DNA of 7,012 nucleotides from Candidatus Rokuibacteriota bacterium (GTDB taxonomy: Bacteria; Methylomirabilota; Methylomirabilia; Rokubacteriales; CSP1-6). The notes under the pieces are model-generated. The model worked only from the letters and a program-made list of their open reading frames with translations. It did no database searches and was not told the DNA's origin. The DNA lies in NCBI GenBank assembly GCA_003221595.1, contig QHSM01000435.1:1-7012 (forward strand), given 5' to 3'. The position numbers and the translations under genes are program-made. Below, one piece after another: positions 6,199 to 7,012 of this stretch. Numbering within the stretch: position 1 is the stretch's first letter; each line of letters begins with the position of its first letter.

Positions 6199-6226
6199 AT
6201 CATAGCGCCAAAGGAGCGGCGGACAA
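6199..6226 (-). promoter_or_regulatory. Candidate hslR promoter
   Basis: On the minus strand, TTGTCC (6221-6226) and TATGAT (6199-6204) are spaced by 16 bp, matching consensus at 4/6 and 5/6. Predicted initiation lies about 4 nt before the hslR ATG at 6187. The -35 box overlaps the first base of the divergent DUF3047 start codon. Confidence 0.45.
6211..6216 (+). promoter_or_regulatory. Ribosome binding site of the DUF3047 gene
   Basis: AAGGAG lies 9 nt before the ATG at 6226. It is one of the few strong Shine-Dalgarno sequences in the window and fixes this start. Confidence 0.75.
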
Positions 6227-6894
6227 TGAGACGGCTCGTCGTGGTGGTGCTCCTGCTCGTTCTCACGATGGCGGCCTGGGCGGCCGACACCGTGATCGAC
6301 GACTGGAAAAGTCAGAAGCTCGGTGCCCACGGCGTCCCCGACGGCTGGCTGGGCGGCCAGACCTGGGGTCTGCCCCAGTACGACATAACGATCGAGGAGA
6401 ACGAGGGCCATCGCGTCCTTCATCTGAAGAGCAAGATCGAGAGCTCGGCGATCCGCCGGGACATCAGAGGCCGGGTCACTCTCAAGGAGACGCCGGTCCT
6501 CGAGTGGACCTGGAAGGTCATCACGCTGCCGAAGGGCGGCGACTGCCGGAAGAAGAGCGCCGATGACCAGGCGGCGCAGATCTATATCGTCTGGCCGCGC
6601 TTCCCGGAGGCGGTACGGTCGCAGATCATCGGATACATCTGGGACTCGACCGCGCCGGCCGGCAGCATCGTGAAGAGCGAGAAGACTTCGACCGTCACGT
6701 ACGTCGTGATGCGGTCCGGCGCGGCCGATCTGGGGAAGTGGATCACCGAGCGGCGCAACGTGGTCGAGGACTACAAGAAGATCTACGGATCCCAGCCCGA
6801 CAATCCGGGGTACATGGTGATCGCCATCGACTCCGACGACACCACGTCGTCCGCGGAATCGCTCTTCGGCTCGGTCCTCTTCCGGGCGCTCTGA
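6226..6894 (+). CDS. Secreted DUF3047 family protein
   Basis: This 222-aa protein has a short Sec signal peptide (MRR, hydrophobic residues 4-15, cleavage likely after AWA at 17-19), so it is probably exported to the periplasm. The mature part matches the DUF3047 pattern: DDWKS, VLEWTWKV (91-98), LPKGGD (101-106), DDQAAQIYIVWPR (113-125), GYIWDSTAP, VTYVVMRSG (157-165), LGKWITERRNV with EDYKKIYG (169-188) and IDSDDT (201-206). The family has no known function; the fold looks beta-rich and could bind a ligand or glycan, but this is a guess. ATG at 6226 has AAGGAG 9 nt upstream. It is the only plus-strand gene fully inside the window and is not obviously linked to its neighbours. Confidence 0.87.
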   Translation: MRRLVVVVLLLVLTMAAWAADTVIDDWKSQKLGAHGVPDGWLGGQTWGLPQYDITIEENEGHRVLHLKSKIESSAIRRDIRGRVTLKETPVLEWTWKVITLPKGGDCRKKSADDQAAQIYIVWPRFPEAVRSQIIGYIWDSTAPAGSIVKSEKTSTVTYVVMRSGAADLGKWITERRNVVEDYKKIYGSQPDNPGYMVIAIDSDDTTSSAESLFGSVLFRAL

Positions 6895-6928
6895 CGGGTC
6901 GGGGCTAGCTGTGAAGTCTCAAGAGAAT

Positions 6929-7006
6929 GTCCATCCGAGGCCCCTTCTCTGCGATGGTGGTTGTCGCCAAACGACCAACCATGCGAGGGAGGTGCCCCGG
7001 ATGGAC
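6929..7006 (+). other. Structured leader: long-range stem enclosing a hairpin over a start codon
   Basis: The arms 6929-6944 and 6991-7006 are inverted repeats matching at 14 of 16 positions. Between them, 6958-6966 pairs with 6972-6981 (9 bp with one bulged C, 5-nt loop). A further stem, AGAGAA (6922-6927) with TTCTCT (6945-6950), would put the first arm in its loop, so it either competes with the long stem or forms a pseudoknot with it. The second arm contains part of the GGAGGT ribosome-binding site and the ATG at 7001. This suggests masked translation initiation, as in some insertion sequences, or a structured non-coding RNA at an element end. The pairings are seen directly; the role is inferred. 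Confidence 0.5.
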
Positions 7007-7012
7007 GTGCAC
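7001..7012 (+). CDS. Possible start of an IS110-type transposase (first 4 codons only)
   Basis: ATG at 7001 is preceded by GGGAGGT with 7-nt spacing, a strong ribosome-binding site, and the frame reads MDVH before the window ends. Transposases of the IS110 family commonly start with or contain near the N-terminus a DVHK motif whose Asp is the first catalytic residue of the DEDD set. Four residues cannot establish this; the structured leader adds some support. It could equally be an ordinary gene. Confidence 0.3.

Noticed and set aside
1..7012. CRISPR array, tRNA or rRNA genes
   Set aside because: No regularly spaced direct repeats, tRNA-like cloverleaf with the conserved T-arm, or rRNA signature sequences were seen on either strand.

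Overview
The window is GC-rich (roughly two-thirds G+C by eye) and gene-dense. Its gene set suggests a soil or subsurface bacterium: a vitamin B12 salvage operon, DUF169, an HslR-type S4 protein and DUF3047. A Rokubacteria/Methylomirabilota-like or deltaproteobacterial origin would fit, but this is a guess from gene content and composition; no rRNA or other phylogenetic marker is present.

Minus strand, positions 4500 down to 1: a cobalamin-responsive operon. A plausible promoter (4488-4516) leads into a clear AdoCbl-type cobalamin riboswitch (4315-4472), then cobU, cobT, btuF, btuC and the first 181 codons of the ABC ATPase gene btuD, which runs off the left edge. cobU/cobT (ATGA), cobT/btuF (20 nt) and btuF/btuC (GTGA) overlap, so they are almost certainly co-transcribed and translationally coupled. 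CobU activates cobinamide, CobT activates the lower-ligand base, and BtuFCD imports corrinoid. Together this is uptake plus nucleotide-loop assembly; cobS and cobC are not in the window. The compact layout is broken only between btuC and btuD, where a 170-bp palindromic element (584-753, 38-bp inverted arms with one mismatch) has apparently been inserted.

Minus strand, positions 6187 down to 4531: an HslR/Hsp15-like S4 RNA-binding protein, then a DUF169 protein overlapping by ATGA with a stand-alone cyclic-nucleotide-binding-domain protein. The DUF169-CNBD pair looks like a two-gene functional unit of unknown role and is the least explained protein-coding part of the window.

Plus strand, positions 6226-6894: a secreted DUF3047 protein, transcribed divergently from hslR. 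After it, 6895-7012 holds a strongly structured segment. A long-range stem encloses a smaller hairpin and covers the Shine-Dalgarno sequence and ATG of a reading frame beginning MDVH at the right edge. This could be the start of an IS110-type transposase, but only four codons are visible.
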